Source: Pegea sp. RAD2-039 (lineage: Eukaryota; Chordata; Thaliacea; Salpida; Salpidae). From it: a stretch of 64,000 bases of DNA. Position 1 is the stretch's first letter, and every line of letters starts with the position of its first letter. The position numbers were made by a program, and so were the translations under genes. Under the pieces are notes generated by a model. That model saw only the letters and a list, made by a program, of their open reading frames with translations. It did no database searches and was not told the origin of the DNA. Below are positions 12,370 to 24,800 of this stretch, in pieces. Location of the stretch: assembly GCA_034620365.1 (NCBI GenBank), contig JAQGEQ010000080.1, forward strand, positions 372,001-436,000, read 5' to 3'.

Positions 12370-13487
12370 ATGCATAAAGTCAAATTGGTTAGTCATGATG
12401 GAAAAGCATTTGAGGTTGATATTCAAATTGTAGGGCAATTAAAAGCTCTTAAAAGTTGTTTAGAAGAGCTGGCTAGTCTAAAAGAGGATAAATTAGGAAT
12501 AAAATTGCCAAATATCAATGCTGATATTCTAGAAAAGGTAATCAAAATATTTTATCAGAGTATTTTTGAATTATAAATTGTAATTTACTAAACTTTTTTA
12601 TATTTGTATTGAATATTTTAATGATTGATGATATTGGGACAGATAACTGATTTTTTAGTATTTCCAAATGAAAAAAAAATTAAGTATTATGTATATTGGA
12701 TAATTTTCAAAGAAGAAATATAACTGTAATATTTTAAATCTGAATAACTAATAGAACAATCTGAAAATTGTTGTAAATACTAAAAGTTAAGATTTTGTTT
12801 TAAGATAGTTGATAATATTTACAAGTTTCTACTATAAATCTACAATTTTTCTTTTAATCATTCAAGCTTTAACTATAAACTTAAGCAGAATGTTGGTGGC
12901 AATACTTCTAAATAAAAGATAACCAAATGATTTTCCAAAACATTCAAATTCTTATGTTCTTTAACCTTTTTAAAAAGTTACACCTTTAAACAATATAAGA
13001 TAGTTTTTCATTTATGATGATGATCTATTCATCTTAAAGTCAAATTATTTTTTTAAAAAAGCTGTAACGAATAATTTTATATGCATTAGGTGATTCAATG
13101 GTGCACACAACATAGAAATGATGTACCAGTCGAAGTTGATGCTGATGACGATATTCCTCTTTGGGATAAGGAATTTTTAGAAGTTGAGATAAAAATTTTG
13201 TTCCAATTGATTTATGTGAGTTGACAGTTAAATTGTTTTTTAAGTTTAAAAGCTTTATATACAGTTGATTTAGTGTTTGTCATCGTAAACAGATTATTGA
13301 AATTTTCTAAAAAAAACTTTTACCTACTCAGGCAGCAACGTGCTTGGACATTAAAGGTTTATTGGATCTTACTTGTAAAACGTTTGTCAATATGATCATA
13401 GACAAACCTGAAGATGAAATTCTAAGAACTTTCAATATCCCTGAAAATTATATGGACATAGAACCGGCTAGTATATTAAACAACTAA
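12370..13487 (+). CDS. skp1-like: SKP1-like ubiquitin-ligase adaptor, three exons
   Basis: Exons 12370-12537, 13090-13215 and 13332-13487 encode 149 aa, all in phase 0 with GT-AG junctions. The protein aligns along its length with SKP1: an N-terminal BTB/POZ-like part (VKLVSHDGKAFEVD near residues 4-17; LPNINADILEKVIQWC near 46-61), then DDIPLWDKEFL and the C-terminal LDIKGLLDLTCKT and LRTFNIPE motifs. SKP1 bridges CUL1 to F-box proteins in SCF ligases. The usual acidic tail ending in a WCEE-type motif, which helps grip F-box proteins, is replaced by a short unrelated tail (MDIEPASILNN). This suggests a divergent SKP1-related paralogue rather than the housekeeping copy. The acidic loop in the middle is short. 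The start codon is fixed by an upstream in-frame stop; a splice acceptor lies 23 bases before it. Confidence 0.9.
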
Positions 13488-13652
13488 TTTGCTTTGTAAT
13501 ATACATTATGCATAAATAGATTATTGCTAGAGATAATAATTAAAAACTCAACTACAAAATTGTTCGTGACTTCAGCATACTTTGTGTCAAACCTTCACGT
13601 TTTTAGTACTATGTTAACTGAGGAATAACTTGTTTTTCTGCAAATATCAAAA

Positions 13653-13681
13653 CTTACAACTAAACTTCTTTTAGTTGTAAG
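13653..13681 (+). repeat. 12-bp-arm hairpin in SKP1-like 3'UTR
   Basis: CTTACAACTAAA and its exact reverse complement flank a 5-base loop, about 165 bases after the stop codon and before the AATAAA signal. It would form a hairpin in the mRNA 3'UTR. Its function is unknown. Confidence 0.7.
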
Positions 13682-13733
13682 CTTCTATCCTATTTTATAC
13701 ACTTCTGACACAACTTTTTCGGTTTCTGTTTTC

Positions 13734-13739
13734 AATAAA
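13734..13739 (+). terminator. AATAAA polyadenylation signal of SKP1-like gene
   Basis: A canonical hexamer about 245 bases after the stop codon, the first clear signal downstream. Confidence 0.5.
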
Positions 13740-16700
13740 ATTTTAGAATAATTGTAGAAAGTAGAAAATAGTGATTTTGTTTAAACTTACATTTCTTTGA
13801 TTGCTTATATCGATACTTTACCGTACCTGTTAGAGTTTTGATTGATTTTCAAGTGATGCAAAATCTTACTGCTTACTAGGTGTTACATAGTCAGTAATTA
13901 AGTACTAGTAATGTAGAAAACTATTTCTATGTTCCTTAACTACTTTCAACTGATGTTTGGATGATAGGAGAAGTATTTTTAGATCTGTTTTTAAAAGACA
14001 ACTGTATTTATATAATTAGCAAGTACAACTTTACGACGCGAGATGAAATAAATTAAAACTGACACACCAACTTTTTGTTTGTTTACATAAGTTAATACTA
14101 TTATACTTTATGTAATATTACTCATGGATAGATAACTTATCTAAATAAGTTGATCAGAAATAAAAATAATTTAGAAAATCAAGTGTACAGTTTTTTTGTT
14201 ACATAGCAAATAATTCAAGTGTTGGTTGTAAAATTGTTATTAATCTACTTCACAACTGGCTAGAGTTCTTAACACAGTTTTGGTGAAAGCTCTAGTTTTA
14301 CACTTTAAACTATTTGAGAGTGAAAATAGATCGTTAATCTTTTTCCAGCCGAAAATCCTATAATTGATTCTCAATAATTTATCAGTGATGACATTTTATA
14401 TTTTACTATCAAGTTGATGGTAGGTTAATTCCTTATTGATCTAAAAGTAAACATAAAGTTACAGAGGTGATTTTTAGTTAACAAAAAAGAATTAGTAATT
14501 TCCTTATTTTACTTTCACGTTTCGCTTTCCTAAATGATTTTTGTGGACCCTTTTCTTTTTGTCTAGTAAACCAGCCTAGGACTCAAGGAAGTTATATAGC
14601 TAAACCTCAAATTTAACCAGTTCTTTATTTCAGTATAACCAGTTTAACAATAGTTTGTCTAGATAAAACTTATTATTGAATATAATTATTTCTATTATCA
14701 TCAGTGCTATATAAAAGTAAGAACTTTTGAGAATCTTATGAATTGTCTAATTTTAAATTTCTTAAATTAAAGGCAATTTCAAAACATCAACAATTTTAAT
14801 AACAAATTGAGATGTTAAACTAAATGTTTAGCTGTAATTTCTAAAATGTAAACATAATTATTTTGTTTATCTTGAAAAAAAAATATATAAATGAATGTTT
14901 TTAATAAAAAGTTGATTAAAACAAATCTTATAAAGTAAAAATTGAAGGATGTTACGCATCACTAAACAAAATATTTATTAGAAGACAGAAAAATTACAAA
15001 TGAAAAAGTAGATTGGCAACTGTTTCCGAAAAAAACAGATCCTTAAATAATTTGTTTTGAACACATAGAATTCATTTTGTAATAATATTGATTAATTGAA
15101 AAATGATATATCTTTTCAATAATTTTATATTGAGGTTTGATTTTTGGTTAATATTGTCAATGAAAGTAATGAAGAGTAATTAAGGTTAATAATGATGTAG
15201 TCGTTTTATGTTATTAATTTAGCTTAATCTACATTAATTACATTAATTAAGCTACATCTATCAATCAAACTTGTAAAAGAAAAATACAACCATATTTTCC
15301 AATATTACATTATTATCATTAAAGTGCACATTTTGTTAGCTAACATTTTTGTAATCCTTGTAATTCTAGTAATGTCTTGTATGAAGTTAATTTTCTTGAT
15401 TTTTCTTCTAAAGTTATTTTAATAAATTCGTACAGTAAATATTCTAACAATTCATTTATAATTGTAATAAAATCATCTTTGATTTTGCATCTCACTAAAA
15501 CTAACATAGATTTCTAGTATTTTCTAAAGATTTTTATTTTGTAATTACAACCAATAGTTTTTAGTCAGATATTATAATAGCAAACTAATTCATGATTAAA
15601 TAGCTTGAAATTTAATTATGAAATTAAAACAAAATATCAAAAAAGATGATAAATTCACTTTTTGAAAATCTTTAGAGGTTTATACGAAAACCCTTTATAA
15701 AATAAATCAATGGCTAACAATGGTAGTCAGTAAATTCACAAAATATTTATAGAACTACTGAAATATTTAGAGCTACTGAAGTATCTATAGCTACTGAACA
15801 ACTTATTCTTATACATTATAAAAAGATATTAAGACTTTCAACAAAGGTCTTGAATGAAGTTTGATTACCACAATGATACTTGTATGCTGACTTGTGCCAT
15901 AATGCAGTTATTGATTTTGAAGAATAAAAAGTCCACAATTAAATTAACTAAAGTTATAGTTAGGATATTCTTTGCATAAAAGGATTGTTGAAAGTAGTTA
16001 AGCATGATATTTTAAAAAAGTAATGAGAATTTCTCTACTAAATTAGACAACTTTAAAATTTTCATACATATATTGTCACTGAATTAGATTAGTTTATTTA
16101 TGTAAAACGTTTGTCTATCTAATTTTCATTATGTCAACAATTTCTTAAAATATATTATAATTTAATTAATTGAATTCTAAATGTTTCTCCTATTAAAATA
16201 AAATGTATAACGTTTCCTTTAAAATAGCTAATAAATGTAATATTTGAAAAGTTTTAAACTTTTTAATAAAAATAACAAGAAAACTTCCGAAGTATGACTA
16301 ACCTTTAATTTAAAATGAAATTTATTTAATTTGAAATTGATTTTTAGCTTCTTATAGAATTTTATTTGACTTTATAGTGGAAATGTAAATAAAAATCATG
16401 TAAACACATATGACGACTCACTATATAATGCTATTTAATTTTTTGCAATATTTTGAAAGTAATAAAAAAAATCATCATAACATTTTAAAGTTTTTGTTTT
16501 TATTGCTTCAAAAGTTGTGTTATGTTTTAAAAATCAGGACCATTTGAATTAAATGATTTCTTGTAAAACTCTCCACAGTAAAAGCTGACATTTTAAATTT
16601 TATCATTGTACAATTTTAGAAAATTCATTTGTTTAAAGATATTATTTTCTAAACTAAAAGTATTAGTTATAACTTTTTAGTTCAAAATGTTTTGTTTTAG

Positions 16701-16964
16701 TTTCTCATCGATAATTCTGCCTTGGAAATTTCTAATTAAAATCTACAAAATGTTCTACTTTTGCTAAAATCACAAGTGTAATATATATAACTTCAACATT
16801 AAACTGATTCTAAAATAGATCAAATTCAAAACTTAGTTATAAAGTGTATTTTTAATTATAGCAAAAAAATTATTGCCAAGAGGAAAACACTTAACAACTT
16901 TTTTTATAGATTTACTGATGTTTCCTTTTATATGGAAGTATCTTTATCAGTTATTAGCACATAC
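13740..16964. other. AT-rich intergenic, no gene seen
   Basis: No coding exon was recognised. A short imperfect tandem repeat of about 18 bases (containing CTACTGAA) occurs three to four times at roughly 15745-15805. The right part should hold the 3'UTR of the minus-strand gene that ends at 16965. Confidence 0.55.
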
Positions 16965-18217
16965 CTAATATCTTCTTGAAAAACCTCTCAAAGACGATTT
17001 GGTAGAGTTCTGATCCTTCTTTGGAGATACTTTTTTATCAGATGCTTTACTTTTCTTAGTTGAGACAGTTCCAACTTTTACTTTCTTTTTTCTACTTGTA
17101 GTTGCCTTTCCAACATCGCTTACAGCATCCTTCTTGGAACCATTTTTTGAATCCTCATCCGTATCTTTTTTGACATCCTTATCAGAGTCCTATGTCAATT
17201 TAAAGTTTGAAATTAATTTTTGTAAAATTTACTTTTTTAAATATGATTCATTAAATGTCAAACAAAAATAGACACTTTCTTATTTAAATTTTGATTTTTA
17301 ACTTTTCAAGCTTAAATGCAAATCTAAATCACAACCATTTTTGCATAAAAATGAAATTCACTATAGCAGCTGTAAATAATGGGAGTAAAAATTGTATTAA
17401 TCAAGTGTTGCTATCAAAAATATAGAAATTTACAGCTTATGCTGAAAGATTTTTAGGTTTTTATAAATTTTTATTATTTTTATGGTCCATGTAACCCATA
17501 AACTTCAGCTTTCAAATTGTGAATGTTTATGTAATAAAAAATATAGATAAAAAATGTAATGAAGCTTATAACTCACAAACTTAAAAAAGTCGCTCATGCA
17601 GATATCTTCTGGCAATCCAGCCTAAATGAGAAAATTTATTTTTAATTTTGCAATAATCCTACGAGTTTGAAATCATAATAGAATCAAAATAGTTACCATT
17701 ATTGACTGAACGCTATTTGGGTAATGTTTTTCAATGTACTCAGCGACGTCATCCTGAAATTGTTATTCATTTTAATTATTTTTGTCAAACACTTAACATA
17801 TGTGTAAAAAATGAAATTAACAAAAATCTTTTAAAACAAATTTCATATAATTTTTTCATACTGTTTCATCCAAAAACTTTAAGAGGTCTTCATCCAAATC
17901 GCTAACTTCTTCCTGTAAATAAAGGATTAGTAATATTTTACCATTGAAGCGATAGATCCAAAAAAATGAAAAGATCAATTTATATTTAAAAAACTGTTCA
18001 AGCTTTTATGTTTATCTTAAGTTTACATATGCCTCCGTTCGCAGTCATTTCAATAAAAGAGTTACAAAAAATAAAAAGCCCTTTGAACAATTAGAAAAAA
18101 ACATTTAAAGAAATCTATAACATTTATTATTTCATATTATAGGTAAAGATATTTCTAGAAAATGATTGTTTAAATTATAATTACTTTGACATCTTTGTCA
18201 TTTTTGAATTCAGCCAT
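16965..18217 (-). CDS. Small acidic/lysine-rich protein, five exons
   Basis: Exons on the minus strand: 18217-18185, 17912-17862, 17753-17697, 17621-17577 and 17189-16965. All are phase 0 with GT-AG junctions and together encode 136 aa. The N-terminal 60 residues are acidic and probably helical (LDEDLLKFLDETDDVAEYIE near 16-35). The C-terminal 70 are dominated by lysine, serine and aspartate (SRKKKVKVG, KKSKASDKKVSPKK), resembling a disordered nuclear or chromatin-associated tail. I do not recognise the family; there is no SAP or DEK box that I can see. Very regular small phase-0 exons with open frames across four junctions make a real gene likely. An in-frame stop lies just upstream of the ATG, and a splice acceptor 37 bases upstream. 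Confidence 0.7.
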
Positions 18218-18254
18218 CTTGTCTTCACACTGTTGATTTGAAATTTATACTGAC

Positions 18255-19319
18255 CTGGAATATAAAAGTACCTGGAAAAACTATTTGGTAACTTTAATAA
18301 AGTTTAATGTACTTAGTACAATACTATCAAAGAAAAAGTCAAACAACTAAATTCTTAAAGCACAAAAAAATGAATTAATTTTAATTAAACTGATGATTTT
18401 GCTCAAGCTTTTTCCTGTTGTATATAAAAAAAGTTAATTGACATAAACTTACAGATAATGCTTTTATGTTAAACAAAAGCATTACTGTCATTATAGTATA
18501 GTTCTTTTTTTAAATAAAAGCATAAGGAAAAGCTTTGAATTACATCAACATTTAGTAAAATGAAATGCAATTGACAAAAGTTAAGAAAAATAAAAAGATA
18601 GATCTACCATAAAACATATCGTTTTCAGTTTTATACTTAAAAGTTATAATCTATTAGTTTTTTACCACTTAAAGTATTTGGTTAAATCAAACTACATAAT
18701 TTATTCTTTCAAAAATTGCAATAAAAATATGGACTATATTTAAGACTCAGCTATTGGTTTAACTAAAAAATGTAAAGGATTCTCCAATAAAGCTTTAAAA
18801 GGTAGAGAAGAGTATTTATTTTTTTTAACTTCAATAAAACTGACCTTCGCTTAAAAGCTAAATTCAAATAATAAAATCGAAACTAATCTGAACAGTTGGC
18901 TTTTAAAGAAAGTATTTGTTAATAGTTACCCAATATAAAGAAAGAAAAACTTATATTTATAATATGTATTGTTTGAAAAATCAACCTCTTCAATAACAAT
19001 AACAATAATAAAAGTAATAACAAAGGCTGCGTCGGCCAAGAACGGTCATGCTAGATGTGCCATGATGATGTTGAAAACCTTAAAACAGCAAAATACAGTG
19101 ATATGTAATAAAACCAACGAAGATTCTTACAAGAATATAAACTAACTAAAATAAAGTACTAAGTTATGTGTAATAGGAGAGCTATGTAGATCAGATTAAA
19201 CTTCTTATTAAACTAATTACCTTGAAAATATTGGGTTTGAAAGACATTTAAAGATAAACATTTTTAGTGACATGTAGAAACTTAAGTTTACGTCATTCAT
19301 TACTCAAAGTCTAAATTTT
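18255..19319. other. AT-rich intergenic, no gene seen
   Basis: No coding sequence was recognised. A 10-bp inverted repeat with a 9-base loop lies at 18456-18484 (TAATGCTTTT and its complement). A G+C-richer scrap at about 19025-19080 may be an old repeat. Confidence 0.5.
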
Positions 19320-19330
19320 CTCGTTTAGTA

Positions 19331-19908
19331 TGTACTTACCTACCACCCTCTAGATTTAATGATGAAGTTAAGGTTGTATTGAAGGTTCTGAAGAGTGCTA
19401 TGTATCCCGCGTAATATATTTTGGGAGATTTTAATTTTATTAAAATTGATTAGAGTAACTCAAATTTAGCATTTATGGAAAAATCGTTTAACTTGGATGG
19501 CGATAATACTAATTCGGCCATTCTACGTCATGCTTTTGTAAGCTTCCTCAATGTCAATAATCTATCTCAGATGGCTACTTTTCCGACTTAAGTTCGAGGT
19601 AATACGTTGGATTTTCTTATTACATCGAAACCCGAGAACATTACATGATCATTATTTGATTAAAAAGAACCATTTGCTCTGACATGCAATCACAACGTGA
19701 GGGAACTAAAGCTCCATCAAACTTTATTTATGAACGTTAAAACTTCAAGCAAAAAGAATTCTTACTGTGGAAATTATAATGACATAAACAAGTTTCTATC
19801 AGGTGTTGACTCGATTTCTGTTTTCAACTCTTCCGAAGACATCAATACTATTTACTCAAGGTCTACTAACATCGTTAGTGAGTCAATAAGAAAATTCATA
19901 CCTTTTTA
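19331..19908 (+). pseudogene. LINE endonuclease-domain remnant
   Basis: A conceptual translation with several stops keeps the APE-endonuclease signature LGDFN near 19424 and a downstream LDFLITSKPE, which matches the usual position of the conserved LDLVLT-type motif. The part from 19697 is open (70 aa) but only follows the endonuclease. It is broken by internal stops and cannot encode an active enzyme. Confidence 0.7.
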
Positions 19909-19924
19909 AAGAGTCAACAAAAAA

Positions 19925-20459
19925 CCACATTTACCGAAATATTTAGTCAAATGATGGAGCACCATCTGATATCTGATGTCCAGTATGACTTTGTGCAACG
20001 AAGATCTTCCCTAAACCAGCATCTCACTTTCTTTTTTGAGCTAACAGCCGTTGTGACATCACATATCTCTATTTTGCGAAAGTGTTTGATTCTGTTTCAC
20101 ACAACAAGCTCATCACTGCAGTGAAAACCATAAAAATCAACAGCTTTATCTTACAGTGGATTGAAGATAACGTATCAGGTAGAACCCAACAAACTTGCGT
20201 AGAAACATTCTTATCTACTTCTGATCAAATCACTAGTGGTGCTCTTCAGGGCTCTGTTCTGGGTCTCCTTCTCTTTTCAATTTTCATCGAAGACCTCATT
20301 AGAAAACTAGTAGCAGTAGATGATGTCAGCGTGTTTGTCTATACAGATGACATCAATCTATTATTTTGTAGTCCTTCAAAACTTCAAAATGCACTACACA
20401 CTGTAAGAAACTGGTCTACGAATAGGCTGAACTATAACTCCGAACTTATACAACTCTGA
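19925..20459 (+). pseudogene. LINE reverse-transcriptase remnant
   Basis: The frame from 20082 encodes 125 aa with RT blocks: FDSVSHNKLI, QITSGALQGSVLGLLLFSIF and a YTDD catalytic box (usually FADD or YADD). Before it, a frame-shifted segment (HHLISDVQYDFVQRRSSLNQ) corresponds to the RT block normally read as QYGF...S. A substantial N-terminal RT portion is missing, so this is a dead copy. Confidence 0.85.
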
Positions 20460-20944
20460 ATTTATAACTTTATATTGGAAGCCAGCTGCAAATTCCTTTA
20501 ACCAATACTCCATCAATAGATTTATAATTCAACAAGTATCTTTGGTCCTAGACCTGGGCATTACTCTGTCATCTGATTTTAAATGCCACAATTATGTTTT
20601 CAAATCATCAGAAAATCAATCAACTCGGTCAACATTATAATAAATATCTTTTATTTTAAGATCCATACCTCTTTATCAATCTTTCTAAATTATACGTACG
20701 TTAAATTTTTGTTTACAATACCAGTGCATAGATGTCTTATCAAGTAAGTGGTACCAAAAAAATATAATCTGTTCAGACAATATTTACAAGATTGTAATGC
20801 AGGAAACTTAATAATAGATACGATAGTTATAAACATCTTCTCAGCTTCTTAAATTTAGATCCTTCGGAAATTTGGCGGAAAAAACACGACTTATTTTTTA
20901 TTTTTTAAATTGTCCACAATTTAACTGAACTTAGATTTGATGAT

Positions 20945-21319
20945 TTGTTTTTGATTAGTATTTCCTTCAATTTATATCAATTCAGAGGGCGTACATTATA
21001 TCTAAATAATCCCATTTCACCTTGTAGGTTAATTAGAGCAGTTGTATTCTCATTCAGAACAATATGTACTTGGAACCAGCTGCCATCAGACATTATCATG
21101 TCAGAATCACTCATATTCTTCAAGCATAATTTGAAATGTTATATTTTTACCAACACTGCTATTTTTTACAATGTGAACTTTTCCTTTTTTTATAATATTA
21201 GTATTATATGTAATTGTTCACTGTTTTACTGCTTTGGGACTACTGTAATGCTATGTGTTACATCTTGTTCTTTCTATATTTTTAACTTAATAGATTTTAT
21301 TTGTCAGAATGTGTGTTAG
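20945..21319 (+). pseudogene. LINE ORF2 C-terminal remnant
   Basis: A 124-aa open frame begins inside the element and carries the C-terminal signature of CR1/Jockey-like ORF2 (RAVVFSFRTICTWNQLPSD, then FFKHNLK). The last third reads into 3'UTR. A second, more decayed copy of the same region lies at about 26.99-27.6 kb. Confidence 0.75.
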
Positions 21320-21360
21320 TCATCCTTCTTCGCGTTTTATTTAATAAATAAATAAATAAA

Positions 21361-21868
21361 AAAGTAAGAACACTTATTCATCAATAATATTAGGAATTTT
21401 GATATTGATATTTGATACTTTATAGCTTGTAATTAAAATTTGCTATGATTGGTCCAAGGTCAGTCTTTTTACTGAAATCTGGTTGATTTTTTCTGTACTT
21501 GCCACAAATCTATCATTTAAAAAACGTTTTGTAGAGTTTCAAAATTAAGAATTTTTGATTACGTTTGTCTTACTTTATCTTTCTATTTAGAACGTTTCTA
21601 TAAAGATTGTTGTAAGACATTTTTCAACTTGTAAAGTTTTGTGCTTTAACACCACTGTACAAACTCTAAAACAGTAAAAAATGGCAAATATTTATCTAAA
21701 TTTGTTTATTAAAATGAGCGAGTAAATGAAAAATAAATTCTTATTGTAGAAACTAAGAAATATTCTTGATTAAATTTGAAAATTAATAGATATGTGAACT
21801 AATAAATTGAAAAGCTACGTATAAAACAATCATATGATTGATTTAAAAATAGCTTTCTGATAGTTCCT
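21361..21868. other. Short intergenic segment between LINE and AMBRA1-like gene
   Basis: AT-rich. It would contain the short 3'UTR of the minus-strand AMBRA1-like gene. Nothing else was seen. Confidence 0.5.
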
Positions 21869-24800
21869 TTATTTTTGCGAGACATTTTCAAAATCCGCGA
21901 AATTTGGGACTCTGCAGATATGGATTTCTCCCAAGCTTGTTCCATAAACCAAACCTTCACCAGCTTCTAACCAATTAATTGTATTTGTTGTGACATAAGA
22001 CATCGTCAGTGGATTGTCTAAAGAGATTAAGTTTTAGTTATTATGTTTATTATTACCACTTTATTTACAACCTTGATCACTTTTAATTCGTTTTATAGTT
22101 TTCGCCTTCATCTTAGGCCCAAGATTTATGATAATAGCACGTTTCCTGTTAAAAATTGTTGGAAAAATAACCACAATTATTAATACTTTATTTCATTAAT
22201 TGTTTATAGCGTGAATAATACTAAACATAAGTCATTCAAGCGAAATAATGAGTTATTTTGAAATTTAAGATTTTAAAAAAAGAGTATTTACATAATTTAA
22301 CAAATACATGTTAAATGATAAAAGTGATTTTACTTGGATTTTTTAGAAATTCGCACCCCTACTGCTAAGAAGTTATCTTCTGGTGAGAACTGGACACAAA
22401 CGCCCAGTAATCTTGGCTTGATGCTAAATTTGAAAAACGGTTTAAGTGTTTTTTTTCCAAAAAATTTTATAACTGTGATATGAAAAAGTTTTTTTAAACT
22501 TGCAGTTTTTATATTATACAACAAAAAGACTTTGAATAAATTAATAATTGTTATTTGTAACAAAAAATTACCAGTATAAGACACGGCCTCTCTCGTGTTT
22601 CTTTAGTGAAACAACGATGACAGCATTTGTCATCTCATAGGTATTCCTTGAAGATGGAGATACAAAACAAGCAAGCTTATTTCCATCTTTCGAAATATCA
22701 ACACTTGATGCAAGTGTAAACCTACACTTTTGTACCACAACGTTATGGAAACGGCTAGAAAACAAATGTTTTCTTTTTAATTTAGCTAGAAAACATAATT
22801 AGAATGTATAACAAACTTGGTTATATCTGGTAATCCGTCATCACCATATTTCCATAGCTGCAGTACACATTCTCTACGATCTGAACCAACTCTAGCTGAT
22901 CTTGTCAGACTAAATCCTGGAATATATCCTCCACTGCTGTAAATAATAGAGCGGGATTTAGTTAGCTTAATTACTTAATATTCAACTGTACAACGTGCAA
23001 TATAGTACACATATGATAAAAATTCAATTTAAATATTACAGAAAATATTTTCAATTTAACTATTAAAGCTTACAGACAAGAAAAATTCTACTAAAAAATT
23101 TTTAAAAAGTTAACTAAAGCTTACTTTGGCATACTTGATCCTCCAGGTACAACGTGATCATCTGAAATTATAAAGATTAGTTTTAGCTAATTTTAAAGTT
23201 TCAAAAAAAATAATGTTTAGAATAAAAATTCATAGATTAGTTTAATATTCATCACCTTCTCCATCGGATTCAGAATCAATTATTCCCTCTTCTTCCTCTT
23301 TAACTAAGGTGATGTAAGCCCTGAACAAGCTTGTGTCCATTCTAGAGGTTGATACAAACCGATTTCTCGGTCTTTCAGCATCAGAATTTTTTTCTTTTGC
23401 TGGCAAGGCTTCTGTTGGATAAACGGTAAAAGCGTTGGAAGATCAAAAATTGTTAAGATGACCTGCTGCTTTATTTTGCGGTATTCTACATGCTGATCTA
23501 TTTTGCGGTATTCTACCTGCTGATCTATTTTGCGGCATCCTACCAGCTGCTCTATTTTGCGGTATCCTACATGCTGCTCTATCTTGTGGTATCCTACATG
23601 CTGCTCTACTTTGTGGTATCCTGTATGCTGCTCTTGAACCAGTATTTTCACAAAAGCCTTGTAAACCTATATATTTGTTATAAACAAAATTTTTAAAATC
23701 AAAAGATTATTTCGATGAGTTACCTCTAGGAATAGTTGGATCCCTCCAGACACTTCTTTGGTTCCCATTAGTTTCTTGAGTCTGAAAATCTTTCTCGTTA
23801 CATCTTCAACTTTTGAATGACTGTTTACTTACGCCAGATGTGGTTGCATTAATTTCTGGCTGTTGTGACATACTTCCAACGGAAAATACAGATTCTGGTA
23901 CATAGCCTGCTATTTAAGAATTGCAACAATATTTTTTTTTGTTTTTCCGACATAATACCTAACGATCTTCCTACTATCACAGGGGTTCCGTCAAAGGTTC
24001 GAAATCCATGTATTTCACGGGAATAATACCGTCTCACACCTTCATCCTGAGTAGAAACAAAACAATTGAGACCATTTACTTCTGTAGGCAATAAAGTGAA
24101 AACAAAACTTACAAAAAATCCAGCATTAGATCTTTCAGATGCTCTTAAGAGCTGCCGTTGTCTTCGTGGTAATCCTTAAAATTTTTCGAAAATAATTGAA
24201 TCATTTCAAATCATTTTCGTTATAATTTTTTCAAGAAATAATAAAACTTTATCTTACTGGTTGTTAGATCAGCTATGCCAATTCCAGTCAACAAATTTTC
24301 ACCGGAAGCATCAAATCTTGCCAGTAACACCTAGAAAAAATAAAGAAAATCATATAATATCTATCTCATTTTGCTTAAAATAAGATTCCTGTAAGGCAAG
24401 CAACCATTTAAATATACTTCACATACTTTCTTCAAAGGGTTTCTGGTGCTAATTCTAGCTAATGGAGCTAGAGAACTGCAATCCCAAAAATAAATAGAGT
24501 CATTTGATGCCACTAAAAGTGTCATTTCACATGGATGAAAAGACAATGATTCGATTTGGCATTCAGTTTTCCAAGACACACTAGTCCCTGATTTTAGCTT
24601 CCAAACTCGAACCTAAAAAAAATAGAAATAATTTTTAAGATCTTCTTTTGTAAGAGTCTTAGTAGTTATACCTCTCCAAGTCTGGTTCCAGTAGCCATGA
24701 TGTCCTCTAACGTTGGATGAAACACAACGCAGTTAACGTATGGAGTTTCACATGAATGGGAACGTTCAAGGAGTCCATTATCTAAACTACTTAACCTTAC

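Larger units (their letters stand above)
19320..21360 (+). mobile_element. Degenerate APE-type non-LTR retrotransposon (LINE-1 of window)
   Basis: Remnants occur in the expected order on the plus strand: an endonuclease-like part (YLPPSR..., then LGDFNF near 19424), a linker, reverse-transcriptase motifs (FDSVSH, GALQGSVLGLLLFSIF, VYTDDINLLF), and the C-terminal region typical of CR1/Jockey-like elements (TWNQLPSD...FKHNLK). The 3' end is a TAAA microsatellite tail (about 21343-21360), as in many such elements. Several stops and frameshifts, and a deletion between the endonuclease and the catalytic RT, make it inactive. The exact clade cannot be fixed by eye. Confidence 0.85.

Noticed and set aside
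19020-19080. Resemblance of AAGAACGGTCATGC to part of 18S rRNA
   Set aside because: The match is about 14 bases with one mismatch and does not extend on either side.
23304-23651. A 115-codon minus-strand frame across the 27-bp repeat
   Set aside because: It is open only because the repeat period is a multiple of three. The neighbouring exons of the AMBRA1-like gene join in a different frame. The plus-strand frame at 23490-23696 is the same artefact.
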